Positions 15,337 through 26,100 of a DNA stretch of 35,782 bases are shown in pieces. Under the pieces are notes generated by a model. That model was given only the letters and a program-made list of their open reading frames with translations, made no database searches and was not told the DNA's origin. The stretch is from the NCBI GenBank assembly GCA_020831465.1, contig JAFIGI010000009.1, positions 1-35,782 on the forward strand, written 5' to 3'. The first letter of the stretch is position 1. Every line of letters begins with the position of its first letter. The DNA is from Chlamydiales bacterium. GTDB taxonomy: Bacteria; Chlamydiota; Chlamydiia; Chlamydiales; JAAKFR01. The position numbers were made by a program, and so were the translations under genes.

Positions 15337-17109
15337 TCATTTAAGGATCAAGCAGATATCAGCAAAAAGCTGCCACTTCTCCTTAATTGCCTGGGTAGAG
15401 GCAATAAGCTCTCCCTTTACTTTTTGGAAGGGGAGAGCCTCGAGTTCGAGTTTTTTGCTGCCGAGATGGACAAAAACACCAATCCAGTCGTCATGACGGG
15501 TGGGATATTCCCAAGAAATCCATTCTTCTTCGGGTGAGAAGTATACATGAATGTCTGAAGGAACGAGCCCGGCTTTGGGAAGGTTTTGCTTGCGCAAGCC
15601 AATTAAACTTTTATAAAGAGCAAAGAGTTCCTTATCCCCTTTCCAGGTCAATTTCGAATTTTCAAAGGACTCTTTTCCCGGAAAGGGCATCTCCCGGCGA
15701 TGAAATTCGCGCTTCCTTCCTTCATAGATGGAGCGCATGAGGTTTTCGTTTTCATAGTCGACAAAGTACTCAAATGGCGCCCTCTCTCCATACTCCTCCC
15801 CCATAAAGAGCATCGGAATAGATGGCGAGAGAAGAGTGAGGCAGGCGGCGATTTTAAGGCGATTCTTATTTACAAGTGTTGAGAGGCGGTCGCCCATGGG
15901 TCGGTTTCCTGTCTGGTCGTGGTTTTGGAGAAAGACAATAAACTTCTCAAATGGGATATCAGCAGAAGGGCACCCATGCCTGCGTTTAAGAAAAGGAGAA
16001 TACTTGCCGTCAAAGACGAAATTTTTGGTGAGCACGGCTGAGAGATCGGCAAGACCTGTAAAATCTCTGTAGTAGGTGGTCGCCTCCCCCGTCAAAGCGA
16101 CATGGGAAGAGTGGTGGAAATCGTCGTTCCAAATAGCGCAGATGTCCCACCCGCCTACGGATCCGGACCGAACGACGCGGGCATTATTCTGACCGCTCTC
16201 TGCAATAACATGTACCTGACGGCCGAGGGACTCAGATATTTGGTGAAGAGCAGCGCAGAGCTCCGGAAGCATCGGCATGGGGCTAAAATCGTAAATACCA
16301 TGAATAGCGTCGAGACGCAACATATCAACATGATACTCTACGATCCAGTGAAGGGCATTCTTGATGACATATTCGCGAACACAATCGTTAAAGGCGCCGT
16401 CGTAATTGAAAGCTTTCCCCCAAGGGGTGTGGTATGTTTCGCTAAAGTAGGGGCCAAACTCTTCGAGATAGTTTCCCTCGGGCCCCAGATGGTTGTAGAC
16501 AACGTCGAGGCAGACGGCGATTCCGTTTTGGTGGCAGGCATCGACGAAGCGTTTAAATCCTTCTACCCCCCCATAGCCTTTGAAAGGAACATATAGAGAA
16601 GCACCGTCGTACCCCCAGTTGAAGCGGCCCGGAAATTGCGCGAGGGGCATGATTTCAATGCAATTGATTCCCAGTTCTTTAAAATAATCAAGCTTATCGA
16701 TTAGAGCTTCGAAAGTCCCTTCTGGAGTAGAGACGCCGATATGCAATTCGTAGAGGATAGCATCACGTAAAGCAATCCCCTTCCATCCCATATCGTTCCA
16801 TTTATAAGCCGAAGGATCGACTACTTCGGTGGGACCATGCAAGCCTTGCGGAAGGAAGCGGGAGACAGGGTCCGGGCGTGCCAGCCCATTGCCCATCACA
16901 TAGAAATAATGGTCTCCTGGCTCAATCTGATCGCTTTCAAACGTATAAAAACCCCGGCTTGCGCGCACCATTGGATATGTCTCTTTTCCAACCACTCTCA
17001 AGAAGAGGGAGGTGTGGTGAGGAGCCCACACTTTGAAGGTCGTTTTTCCTTTTTCATCTGGGTTAGCTCCGAGATCGAGCTGCCATGTCGACACTTCTGT
17101 TTTCACCAT
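15337..17109 (-). CDS. treZ: Maltooligosyltrehalose trehalohydrolase
   Basis: A 590-residue GH13 enzyme that cuts trehalose from the end of maltooligosyltrehalose made by TreY. An N-terminal beta domain (TFKVWAPHH) precedes the barrel. YELHIGVSTPEGTF, GYDGASLYVP and DVVYNHLGPEGNYL mark the family. Catalytic residues: Asp267 in LRLDAIH, Glu304 in VIAESG, Asp398 in QNHDQTGNR. ATG 17109 is used; the upstream TTG (17148) would add 13 residues and lies deeper in treY. The gene starts 46 bases inside treY, so the two are translationally linked. Last gene of the trehalose operon. Cytosolic. Confidence 0.95.
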   Translation of the reverse strand: MVKTEVSTWQLDLGANPDEKGKTTFKVWAPHHTSLFLRVVGKETYPMVRASRGFYTFESDQIEPGDHYFYVMGNGLARPDPVSRFLPQGLHGPTEVVDPSAYKWNDMGWKGIALRDAILYELHIGVSTPEGTFEALIDKLDYFKELGINCIEIMPLAQFPGRFNWGYDGASLYVPFKGYGGVEGFKRFVDACHQNGIAVCLDVVYNHLGPEGNYLEEFGPYFSETYHTPWGKAFNYDGAFNDCVREYVIKNALHWIVEYHVDMLRLDAIHGIYDFSPMPMLPELCAALHQISESLGRQVHVIAESGQNNARVVRSGSVGGWDICAIWNDDFHHSSHVALTGEATTYYRDFTGLADLSAVLTKNFVFDGKYSPFLKRRHGCPSADIPFEKFIVFLQNHDQTGNRPMGDRLSTLVNKNRLKIAACLTLLSPSIPMLFMGEEYGERAPFEYFVDYENENLMRSIYEGRKREFHRREMPFPGKESFENSKLTWKGDKELFALYKSLIGLRKQNLPKAGLVPSDIHVYFSPEEEWISWEYPTRHDDWIGVFVHLGSKKLELEALPFQKVKGELIASTQAIKEKWQLFADICLILK

Positions 17110-19693
17110 AAATATACCCGAAAGGTAGGTGTTGAAAAATTTCCGCAACCAGAAGACTTCTATAGGAACCCCTCGATTTTAGGAAGGCACTGCTTCCCGT
17201 AAAAATCTCTATCCACTCAATCTTCTGCCATTCTTGGGGAATAACAACTTCCGTATCTCCCCAGCCAAGTCCAAGCGAAGAAAAAAAACGTCCCGCAAGG
17301 ACGATCAATCTCTCATTTTCATGTATGCGCGAGAAGGCGATTACATGTTCCTTTTTTTGCCCGCGTACTTTCAAGGGAAGATACTTTCCTTCTAGGAATA
17401 AGGGGCGATGGTCTTTACGGAAATGCAGCGCTTTCCAATGGAGGTATCCTTTAAGCCTGCTGTAATCCTGTGTGGCCATCAGCTTGATCGGGTCGGCTCT
17501 CTTAATCAAGGCGAGTTCTTTCTTGCGCAACTCGAAATCGACGGGGCGGCGGTTGTCGGGATCCACGAGGCGATAATTGAGAAGCTCGTTGCCTTGATAG
17601 ATATCGACGACTCCGCAGGATGCGATCTTCAGCACACTCGCCGATAAGCTGTTCAATGAACCAAGCCGGTGAACTTGTTTCTGAAAAGGGAGAAAATACT
17701 TTAAAAAGGTGTTGTGTTTGTCAGGCTTAAGTATAGAGAAGAAAAAGCTTCTGACAGCCTCTTCGTATTCCTCGTTTGGAAACATCCAGCTCGTCTCTTG
17801 TTTTGCTTCACGAATAGACTTCAAAACGACTTCCCAAAGACGCTCTGCAAGCTCATCATATTCTCCTTTTTTAAGGGGATGGGTGGGCCAGACGCCAACA
17901 AGAAGCTGATAGATAAAATATTCGGTATTTAGCGTAGGCCCAATCCCTTTATATTTGCCCGTGGCCATAGACCACTTTTTCACTTCAAGGCGCCACTGTT
18001 GAGGAATCTCGCTCAAGACATTGAGTCGATAGCGGACATCTTCGCTCCTCTTGGTGTCGTGTGTAGAAGAGGCGACAAAACCAAGAGGCCATTTTTTCAG
18101 CTTCTCCTGATTAAAACGATGGAAGTCGTCTATAGAATACCCGAAATGGGGAGGATCGCCTCCGACTTCATTGAGAGAAATAAAGCGATTATATACATAA
18201 AATGTAGTGTCCTCGAGTCCTTTTGCCATCATCGGTGCGGTGAGCTGCTGAAACTGAAGGACGAATTCGCGATACCCTTTTTGGTTTTTCAGTTTAATGC
18301 GAAGGAGTTTTTCGACGAAATCAAAGATTGAGGGATCGAGGTCGTTTGCCCGCTTCTTCGCCTTTTCTATGGCGGTCGTTAGATAACGGCTGTCGCGTTT
18401 GCTTACCTTCCCCTCAGGCGCGATATATGTGCGATAAACGGGGAAGCAGGCGATCACTTCGGCCAAAGCTTTGGTCAAATCGTGGCGGGTAAAATCACGG
18501 TAGTAGCGGCTCTGCTCTGAGAGGCGATCGAGTTTCAAGCCGAGAGCCTCCACTTCGCTCACCATTTCATAAAGGGCCAAGAGTTTTTTCGATTGGTAGA
18601 TCGTTTCGTCAAAATCAGGCGCACCGCCTAAAAATTCTTCATAAATCGCATCGAAAGCCTTTTCGTTTCCCTGGTCGATAAAAACTCCGTTCAAGACGTT
18701 CAAGTAGTCGTAGCCGACTGTTCCCTCGACCTTCCAGCTTTCTGGCAGATCTTCTTTTCGATCGAGGATCTTCTCTACAACAGTATAAATAGGATAGCGG
18801 GCACGCAGCCGCTGGAAGTAAGTAACCGGATCATATAGACCGTCGGGATGGTCGATCCTCAAACCCTGGACATGCCCCTCTTGAATGAGTTCAAAAAGCC
18901 ACTTGTGGTGCGATTCGAGAACTTCTTCCTCTTCAATCCTGATAGCAACTAATTCGTGAATATTGAAAAATCGGCGGTAATTAATCTCATGACTCGCGAC
19001 GCGCCAATAAGAGAGGCGGTAAAATTGCGCTTCGAGCAGCCGGTCCAACGGTCCAAATGATTCGGGTACCCGTTTTTTTCCATTCAAGTGGACAAGGGCT
19101 TTTTGAATCTCTTTTTTTGTCGCGCTCTCGTAGTTTTCCAAAATCATCCCATAAGTGTGCGGGGCAATCGGAAGAGGATAATCGGCATACTGCACCCAAA
19201 ACTTCCCCTTATCATAATGGAGCCGAATCTCCTGATTCTCAAGGGCTGTTCCATAGTGGGCGCCTAAAATCGGGAGCAAAACACGGTTATGGAGCTCTTT
19301 TTTTTCGGGATTCCAATCGATGTCAAAAAAGATCGCAAAACGGGAGTTGGGGCCCTTTTCTAAGACGTCCTGCCACCATGCATTCTTCCCTCCTTTAAAT
19401 CCCATGTGGTTTGGAACAACGTCGATGATCTGCTTGAGCCCAAGCTCTTTGAGGGTCTGACAGAACTCGGCGAACTCTTCCGGAGAACCGATCTGTGGAT
19501 TCAGCCGATTGGGATCGGTCACATCGTAGCCGTGGGGACTATAGGCGTCATAAAATGGAGAGCAGTAGATACCCTCCACCCCTAAATCTTTCAAATAAGG
19601 AAGATATCGGATCGCCTTGCTTAAGGGGAATTCGGCATTGAGCTGAAAACGGTAGACAGAGGCAGGGACATCAGAAAGGTTAAAATCGTTCAT
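17063..19693 (-). CDS. treY: Maltooligosyl trehalose synthase
   Basis: An 876-residue GH13 enzyme that turns the reducing-end alpha-1,4 link of a maltooligosaccharide into the alpha,alpha-1,1 link of trehalose. Family features: SVYRFQLNAEFP at the start, SPHGYDVTDPNRLNPQIG, DVVPNHMGF, GLRIDHPDGLYDP (nucleophile Asp), VVEKIL (acid/base Glu), SSTHDTKRSEDVR. I chose ATG 19693 because the family normally begins just before the VYRxQ strand and it overlaps treS by 14 bases; ATG 19711 and 19789 are possible. None has a strong ribosome binding site, suggesting coupling to treS. With treZ it draws on glycogen-type glucans. Slightly longer than typical homologues. Confidence 0.94.
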   Translation of the reverse strand: MNDFNLSDVPASVYRFQLNAEFPLSKAIRYLPYLKDLGVEGIYCSPFYDAYSPHGYDVTDPNRLNPQIGSPEEFAEFCQTLKELGLKQIIDVVPNHMGFKGGKNAWWQDVLEKGPNSRFAIFFDIDWNPEKKELHNRVLLPILGAHYGTALENQEIRLHYDKGKFWVQYADYPLPIAPHTYGMILENYESATKKEIQKALVHLNGKKRVPESFGPLDRLLEAQFYRLSYWRVASHEINYRRFFNIHELVAIRIEEEEVLESHHKWLFELIQEGHVQGLRIDHPDGLYDPVTYFQRLRARYPIYTVVEKILDRKEDLPESWKVEGTVGYDYLNVLNGVFIDQGNEKAFDAIYEEFLGGAPDFDETIYQSKKLLALYEMVSEVEALGLKLDRLSEQSRYYRDFTRHDLTKALAEVIACFPVYRTYIAPEGKVSKRDSRYLTTAIEKAKKRANDLDPSIFDFVEKLLRIKLKNQKGYREFVLQFQQLTAPMMAKGLEDTTFYVYNRFISLNEVGGDPPHFGYSIDDFHRFNQEKLKKWPLGFVASSTHDTKRSEDVRYRLNVLSEIPQQWRLEVKKWSMATGKYKGIGPTLNTEYFIYQLLVGVWPTHPLKKGEYDELAERLWEVVLKSIREAKQETSWMFPNEEYEEAVRSFFFSILKPDKHNTFLKYFLPFQKQVHRLGSLNSLSASVLKIASCGVVDIYQGNELLNYRLVDPDNRRPVDFELRKKELALIKRADPIKLMATQDYSRLKGYLHWKALHFRKDHRPLFLEGKYLPLKVRGQKKEHVIAFSRIHENERLIVLAGRFFSSLGLGWGDTEVVIPQEWQKIEWIEIFTGSSAFLKSRGSYRSLLVAEIFQHLPFGYIYGENRSVDMAARSRS

Positions 19694-22600
19694 GTAGTGT
19701 GATAGTCTCATAGATCGGAAGCCAATAAAGAAGCGTCGCGATTGGCGCATCAAGGCGCCCCTCCTTCGCCGTTGCGACTCTTTCAGCACTTCGTTCTATC
19801 AAAAAGAGTCCGAGAAGAAAATCAATTTCTTTCCTGCTCTGAGGAAGAAAGCAAACTTCCCCGAGGGAGCGGAAATAAGCCCTTAAAAATGAAGAGCCGT
19901 TCCAGAGCGACCAAAGATGAGCCCATTTATTAGCGAGCTTGACCTGCTCTTCGCGCAAAAGAGAGCGCGCCTTCAGCCGGTCGACCGCCTCGAATCCTGC
20001 TTCAGCCAAGGAAAGAAGAATGGAGGCGCAATCCAAAAGGGGTGAGCGTTTATAACGCCGTTCCGTGTAGGTCAAGTTAGGATTCCCCTCGAAGTTAGCG
20101 ATCAGAAACTCCTTTCCGGTATATTGGAGGTTCTCGAGCATGTAATTCCCATGGTAGCGGGTCCTTTCGGCTTGGAGCTTGTGGTGCGGGAGGAACTTCA
20201 TCATATTCAAAAGGCGCTCCTTAAATCCGAGAAGTTGGTTGATTTCCTCCCCAAGTGTTTCATGGTTGATTGTTTGGAGCTTGTTAAAAGCTTCTAGAAT
20301 TTTACGGCGAATAGTCTGGTAGATCGACCGTTGATAGAAAAGTGTAAAAGGAATCGAGGCAAAATCGGGGTCTATCTGATAGGAGCACAGCGCGCGATGA
20401 AAAGCGGCCGTTGTCTCCCCTAAAAGGCGAGCAGACTCTAAATGTTCCTCTAAAAGGGCATGTACATTTTCTTCTAGCTTGCCCTCGGCAAGGCTCAAAA
20501 GAGTCTTGCTCGGAAAGAGTCGTTCGTCAGAGACTAGATCGGGAGGTTTTGCCTCCATTCGGACTAAAAAGCGGTCGGCCGCTTCGATTGCAAGCTCTTT
20601 TGCGTTAAACTCGCGTCTATACGAGACGATTTCCTCAGCCAATGCGACAGTGGTGCGAGCATGGGTCGAGTATTCGATGTAACCCAGGAGAGGCAAAAAG
20701 GCACGAAAGTCGGTTTTCTGCGTTAAAAAGAGACGCATCTCAACATCGAGATCCATCCCCTCTTCAATCAACGAGAAAATTTTCAACACCCCTTTCTCCA
20801 ATGGGAAGATCACTGCATGATGGTTGCGTTGGATCTCTTCGATATCCTTTTCGCCAAGAGAGAGCAGAGGGACGCTCTCCCGCACCTTTGTCAATGTCAC
20901 GCCCCTCAACTCTCCCTCTTCAGAACGATAACGGCGTCTGTTCAAGATCGCATCGAGAAAAACCTCTCCAAGCCCAGGCTCCATTCCGCAATCGTAAAGG
21001 ACCGTCACCCTCTTCAATCCCTTCAAATTGACGATGACATTCTCAGGAGCGTGTTCCATTTTTTCTCTTGCCTGCTCCCCTTCAAGATAGCGGATAAAAA
21101 TGGGGAGTTGATGGACGATTCCCGTTGTAAGGGTGATTTCCAAAAGAACAAGCTCCAAATCTTGCTTTGAAAGATGGAAATGGTCGACAATTTTTGTCTT
21201 TGTCTTATCGAGCAAAGGAAGATAGGACTGGAACCAGCCACGTTTGGTTAAATACTTGCTTAGAATTCTTTCAAGGGGGTAGCGCATCGAAGAGTGAAAA
21301 AGACGCGCGCTCTCTTTCTGAAGAGTATAGTCGAAGATTTGCTCTTCCCTTTCGCGTCCTGCGGCTTCGATCACGCTCTCCTCGCGCTGCTTTTCCAATG
21401 AAAACCAGTAGTAGCCATAAGGACCCAGCGTTAAAAAATAGGGAAGCTCTCCAATTTGCGGAAAACGTTGTCCGGAGAACATTTCGACAAGCGAGTATCC
21501 ATTGTATTTTTTCAAATCCAACTCTACATACTGGGAAAAGCGGGAGAGGTTAGCGAGGATCATCAAAAGTTCGTCTTTATATTCCCGGAAAAAGATGAGC
21601 GTTTTTCTATTCTGCGGAACAAGAAATTCGGTGGTTCCATAACTTAAAGCTTTATAGCGTTTCCTCAGAGCAATCAGCTGCTTTGTCCACCATAAGAGGG
21701 AATAAGGATTGTTGAGCTGCGCTTCGACATTTAAAGTTTCATAGTGGTATTCGGGATCGATTATAGGGGGCAGGTAGAGCTGTTGAGGGTTAGCTCGCGA
21801 AAACCCTGCATTGCGGTCGTTGCTCCATTGCATTGGCGTACGTACGGCATCTCGATCTCCCAAGTAGATATTATCCCCCATGCCGATTTCATCGCCATAA
21901 TAGAGGACAGGAGTTCCTGTAAGCGAAAAGAGAAGAGCATTCATCAGTTCGATCTTTCGGCGGTCGTTTTTCAATAGAGGAGCTAACCGGCGGCGGATTC
22001 CGAGATTGACGCGGGCTTGAGGATCATGGGCGTAGACACGGAACATATAGTCCCTCTCCTCATCCGTGACCATCTCAAGTGTTAGCTCATCATGGTTCCT
22101 CAGAAATAACGCCCATTGGCAAATCGAGGGGATCTGAGGTGTTTGCCCCATAATCTCGATAATTGGAAGCGAATCTTCCAAATGAATCGACATGAAGAGA
22201 CGAGGCATTACAGGGAAATGGAATGCCATGTGGCATTCATCTCCATCCCCGAAGTATTTAGCTGCATCTTCCGGCCACTGGTTCGCCTCAGCTAAAAGCA
22301 TCCTCTCTTCAAAATGGGTGTCGATATAGGCGCGCAATTTTTTTAAAAAGAGATGGGTTTCGGGAAGATTTTCGCAGATCGTCCCCTCCCTTTCATATAA
22401 GTAAGGAACAGCATCGAGACGCACTCCATCGACACCCAATTTCATCCAGAAACTAAGCTTCTGAAAAATCGCTTTGTGTACTTCAGGGTTGTCGAAATTC
22501 AAATCGGGTTGGTGCGAATAGAAACGGTGCCAAAAATAACTCTGCGCAACAGGATCCCACGTCCAATTGGAATTTTCGAAATCCTGAAAAATGATCCGCG

Positions 22601-23021
22601 CGTCTTTATATTTATCCGGCGAATCGTTCCAAACATAAAAATTGCGGTGATTTGATCCCTTTTCAGCGTATCTCGCTCTCTGGAACCAAGGATGTTGATC
22701 TGAAGTATGGTTGACAACAAGCTCAGTAATCACTCTAAGCCCACGCCGATGCGCTTCGCGCAAAAACCGCTTGAAATCGCGCAGCCTCCCATACTGCGGG
22801 TGGACATTGGTGTAATCTGCGATATCATATCCGTCATCTTTTAAAGGTGATGGATAAAAGGGAAGAAGCCAAATTGCCGTCACCCCCAAGTCTTGCAAAT
22901 AATCAAGCTTTTGAGTGAGACCTCGAAAATCGCCATATCCATCTCCAGAACTATCGTAAAAGCATTTCACGTGCAGTTCATAGATGATCGCTTCTTTGTA
23001 CCAGTGCTCCTCGTCTCCCAT
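19680..23021 (-). CDS. treS: Trehalose synthase (TreS) fused to a degenerate maltokinase domain
   Basis: A 1113-residue fusion. Residues about 1-550 are TreS, a GH13 maltose/trehalose mutase: DGYGDF, DGYDIADYTNVHP, VVNHTSDQHPWF, GVRLDAVP (Asp203), LLAEANQWPED (Glu245), LRNHDEL (Asp311) and RTPMQWS. Residues about 600-1110 match the maltokinase (Pep2/Mak) fold, with TTAAFHRAL and SPLLDCASIL. The kinase motifs are changed: HGDxHLGQ is HGNYMLEN (Asn959) and DFEG is NFEG (Asn976), so both the catalytic and metal-binding Asp are Asn. Phosphorylation of maltose is therefore doubtful. First gene of the minus-strand trehalose operon. The ATG has no ribosome binding site but sits directly at a predicted transcription start. 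Confidence 0.93.
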   Translation of the reverse strand: MGDEEHWYKEAIIYELHVKCFYDSSGDGYGDFRGLTQKLDYLQDLGVTAIWLLPFYPSPLKDDGYDIADYTNVHPQYGRLRDFKRFLREAHRRGLRVITELVVNHTSDQHPWFQRARYAEKGSNHRNFYVWNDSPDKYKDARIIFQDFENSNWTWDPVAQSYFWHRFYSHQPDLNFDNPEVHKAIFQKLSFWMKLGVDGVRLDAVPYLYEREGTICENLPETHLFLKKLRAYIDTHFEERMLLAEANQWPEDAAKYFGDGDECHMAFHFPVMPRLFMSIHLEDSLPIIEIMGQTPQIPSICQWALFLRNHDELTLEMVTDEERDYMFRVYAHDPQARVNLGIRRRLAPLLKNDRRKIELMNALLFSLTGTPVLYYGDEIGMGDNIYLGDRDAVRTPMQWSNDRNAGFSRANPQQLYLPPIIDPEYHYETLNVEAQLNNPYSLLWWTKQLIALRKRYKALSYGTTEFLVPQNRKTLIFFREYKDELLMILANLSRFSQYVELDLKKYNGYSLVEMFSGQRFPQIGELPYFLTLGPYGYYWFSLEKQREESVIEAAGREREEQIFDYTLQKESARLFHSSMRYPLERILSKYLTKRGWFQSYLPLLDKTKTKIVDHFHLSKQDLELVLLEITLTTGIVHQLPIFIRYLEGEQAREKMEHAPENVIVNLKGLKRVTVLYDCGMEPGLGEVFLDAILNRRRYRSEEGELRGVTLTKVRESVPLLSLGEKDIEEIQRNHHAVIFPLEKGVLKIFSLIEEGMDLDVEMRLFLTQKTDFRAFLPLLGYIEYSTHARTTVALAEEIVSYRREFNAKELAIEAADRFLVRMEAKPPDLVSDERLFPSKTLLSLAEGKLEENVHALLEEHLESARLLGETTAAFHRALCSYQIDPDFASIPFTLFYQRSIYQTIRRKILEAFNKLQTINHETLGEEINQLLGFKERLLNMMKFLPHHKLQAERTRYHGNYMLENLQYTGKEFLIANFEGNPNLTYTERRYKRSPLLDCASILLSLAEAGFEAVDRLKARSLLREEQVKLANKWAHLWSLWNGSSFLRAYFRSLGEVCFLPQSRKEIDFLLGLFLIERSAERVATAKEGRLDAPIATLLYWLPIYETITLHERF

Positions 23022-23029
23022 ATAGTTAT

Positions 23030-23058
23030 ATGATACGTCTTTGAAATTTATTTAACAA
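23030..23058 (-). promoter_or_regulatory. treS: Predicted treS promoter giving a leaderless mRNA
   Basis: On the minus strand, TTGTTA (23058-23053), 17 bases and TATCAT (23035-23030). Only 8 bases separate the -10 box from the treS ATG, so transcription should begin at or within a base or two of the start codon. This agrees with the missing ribosome binding site. Confidence 0.5.
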
Positions 23059-23081
23059 TTTCATCAAAAAACGATTAAAAT

Positions 23082-23110
23082 TTGATTTAAAAAGTGTAAA
23101 TCCGAATACT
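23082..23110 (+). promoter_or_regulatory. Predicted promoter of the substrate-binding-protein genes
   Basis: TTGATT (23082-23087), 17 bases, AATACT (23105-23110). AAGGAG (23118-23123) follows, 7 bases before the ATG at 23131. It is divergent from, and close to, the treS promoter, so the two may influence each other. Confidence 0.5.
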
Positions 23111-23130
23111 CTTTCCAAAGGAGACAGCCC

Positions 23131-26100
23131 ATGCTTCAAGAGGAATTAACCTCCTCAGACATCAATTACTTGCAAAAACATCGACAGAGTCTGCTTAAGC
23201 TCGCGAATAAAGTCTTCGGACGTGAACTTGCGACTCAAGAAGACCTCGCAAAAAAGCTACCTCTACTAAAGTGGAAAGGGGTAAGGGAAGCTCCGGGCGC
23301 TTTTTCCCTCTACCTTCTCTGTTCATCCGAATGGAGTCGCAGAACCGTTCTTTTTGCCGAAGAGATGCTCATGAACTGGCTAGTGCCAAATAAGCAACTT
23401 AAGCTCCTTTCATCCAGAAATCTAGATTTTCAACTCCCCTACTGGAAGACTCCATTATTCTTTGTCGAGCTTCTCGTCCATATCCCAGATGAAAAAACGC
23501 TCAGAGCGATCCAGAAACGGCTTCCCGGACTCGCCGATGGAATCAAACTCGGCTCCCTCTCGTCAGGCAATGCGAAGCATGTTCTTGAAATGAAACGCCT
23601 CTCCCTAGCCGGCCACACCTCTTATATATATGATTCTGTTGCAGAACTGATCCGCCGCTACCCCAAGCGTTTCTCCCATGACATCTTCCGCGAAATCCAA
23701 CACTTTCTAGCCCATTGCCGCAAAGAATTCAGGGAAATTCGCGATCACCGCCATCTCTGCAGAATTATCTGCGCCCATTATCTCTTCCAAAAAGCCATAG
23801 AAAAAGACGTAAAGCTTTTCCCTCATAGCCGCCATCTCTATTTAAAACTCATGCAAACCCATTTACATTACCCCTTCGGCTTAAAAAAAGTGCTCGGAAT
23901 CGCGATCTGCCTAAATTCGCTTCAAGATTATGAATCCTTCGAACTACGCCACATCCTTAAAGCGATTCAACGGCTTATTCCTCATGTACGGGCTCTTCAA
24001 GAGTCCTATTACGCACATAGAAACGAAGAGAACAACCTGCTTACAATTTATCTAGAGATCGAGAAAACAAAAGGAGAAGATTTTACGCTCGACGAGATTA
24101 AAAAGTTGAAGGATGAACTGACACACGAACTAAAGAATAGCATCGAGTATCTCTCCCCTTCTCTTTTCATCCCGCGAAACGAGGAGGAGCTCATCCGCAA
24201 CATCATCAACTTAAGCCAAGAGCTCAAATTCGTTCGCGATCTTCCACAAGCGATCATCTCTTTCCAAGAGCAGCATAACGACCTGTTGCGTTTCAACATC
24301 ATTCTCTTGCGAATCCTGAATAAAAGCAGCCGCAACCTCGCCAAGCTCAGCCGCCTGCTTCCACCCAATATCCACTTTATCCCTGAGCGCGTTGCGAATG
24401 TCGGCTACCTGCGTAAAAAATACATCAAAGAAGCAAATGTCTTTTCACTCGAAATTGAGAACCAGTTATTTTTACGCAAAAACCATTCCGTCGACCTAGT
24501 AAAAGCGCGCCAATATGTGGTAAAAGCCGTTGAAAAAATGGTAGGGCCCTTCCGTGATTACAATGGGGGGTTCCTTTTCAAGCAAAACGAACAGCTTGAA
24601 GCGATTAAAGAGGAGTTGGGTCCCAAGGCGAAGCAAAATGCCTTCCTGCTCGAAAATCTCTTCTACTCGCTAACACCTTCGATCATGCAAACCTATATCG
24701 CACCCGAAAAAGGGAAAGTGCTCTGTTCCCTCTTCCTCGAAGCCCTTCAGATTGAACTTCCTAATCAAGAAGAGTGTTTGAAGAAAATCGAGGTCCTGCA
24801 CGATGCGCTCGCATTGGTGATCAAATCGACCCATTTCGAAATCAAGGAGAGGCTAAGCGAAGTTCTCAAGCAGCTTGAAATCGACCCCCTTCAACTTGCT
24901 GCAGCCTATGCAGAGGTCGACGGGTTTCATTACCATTGTTACCTTTATCTTAATCCGACCAAAGAGCAATCCGATCACTTCATCCGCATGATTGATAATG
25001 CCGTTTCTTCTTGGCTGGAGAATAGGCTTAACCAGCAAGTCCTTCACCTTCACCTACCCCGTGCGGCTCAATCCCTCGATCCTCGAATCGGAGCCGACCG
25101 AACTTCAGGAATTGTCATCAAGATGCTCTACGAAGGACTTATGCGCTTCACTGAAACAGGTCAAATTGAACCCGCAATTGCCAGCTCCTACACCTTTTCT
25201 GAAGATAAGAAAACCTTCCGTTTCCACCTTAGGAAGAGCTTTTGGTCAAACGGTGCCCCACTGACTGCATACGACTTTGAATATGCGTGGAAAAAAATCC
25301 TTGAGCCCGATTTTCGCTTTCCCTACTCATTTCTATTCTTTCCAATTAAAAATGCCGAAGCGGTCAAAAAGGGAGAGATCCCCATGAATCAGGTGGGGGT
25401 ACGAGCTCTAGACGAGCAAACCCTCTTCGTTGAGCTCGAATTCCCCTTCCCTGCTTTCCCCTCACTTGCCGCAAGCTGGGTCTACTCCCCTCTTTGCCGC
25501 GAGATCGACCAAAAACATCCGGGATGGGCCTACCACAGCGGCGAGACCTATGTATGCAACGGCCCATTCAAGCTCGATTTGTGGAAGCTCAATGATGACC
25601 TTCAGGTCGTGAAAAATCCAAACTACTGGGACGCTTCATCAGTCAAACTTGACCGAATCCAACTCAGCATCATCAATAGCGAAAAAACGGCTTTAGATTT
25701 ATACGTTGCCGGGGAACTCGATTGGGTAGGAGATCCTCTGACAAAGATCTCTCCCCACGAAATCCCTCCCTTGAAAAAAAAGGGCATTTTGGAAAGTTCC
25801 GAAAATAATTACGGCCTTTTCTGGATTCAGTTGAACTACGAGCTCCTTCCTTTTCAAAGCGCTCCTATCCGCAAGGCCTTTGCCTACTCATTAAACAGGA
25901 AGGAATTGATCGACAAGGTTCTGAGCAGCAATGACACTCCTGCCTACGGTTTCGCCCACACACCGCCAAATAACGAGCGCCCACCGATACCCGAAAACGA
26001 TCCCGAGTTAGCCAGGTTCTATTTTCAAAAAGGGCTTGAGGAACTAGGGCTCACCCTACAAGATTTACCCACCATAGTCATCACACACAGCGAAATAGAA

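Noticed and set aside
23131-25030. Helix-turn-helix domain making the fusion an SgrR-type regulator
   Set aside because: No convincing helix-turn-helix was recognised in the first 630 residues; only the general layout is similar.
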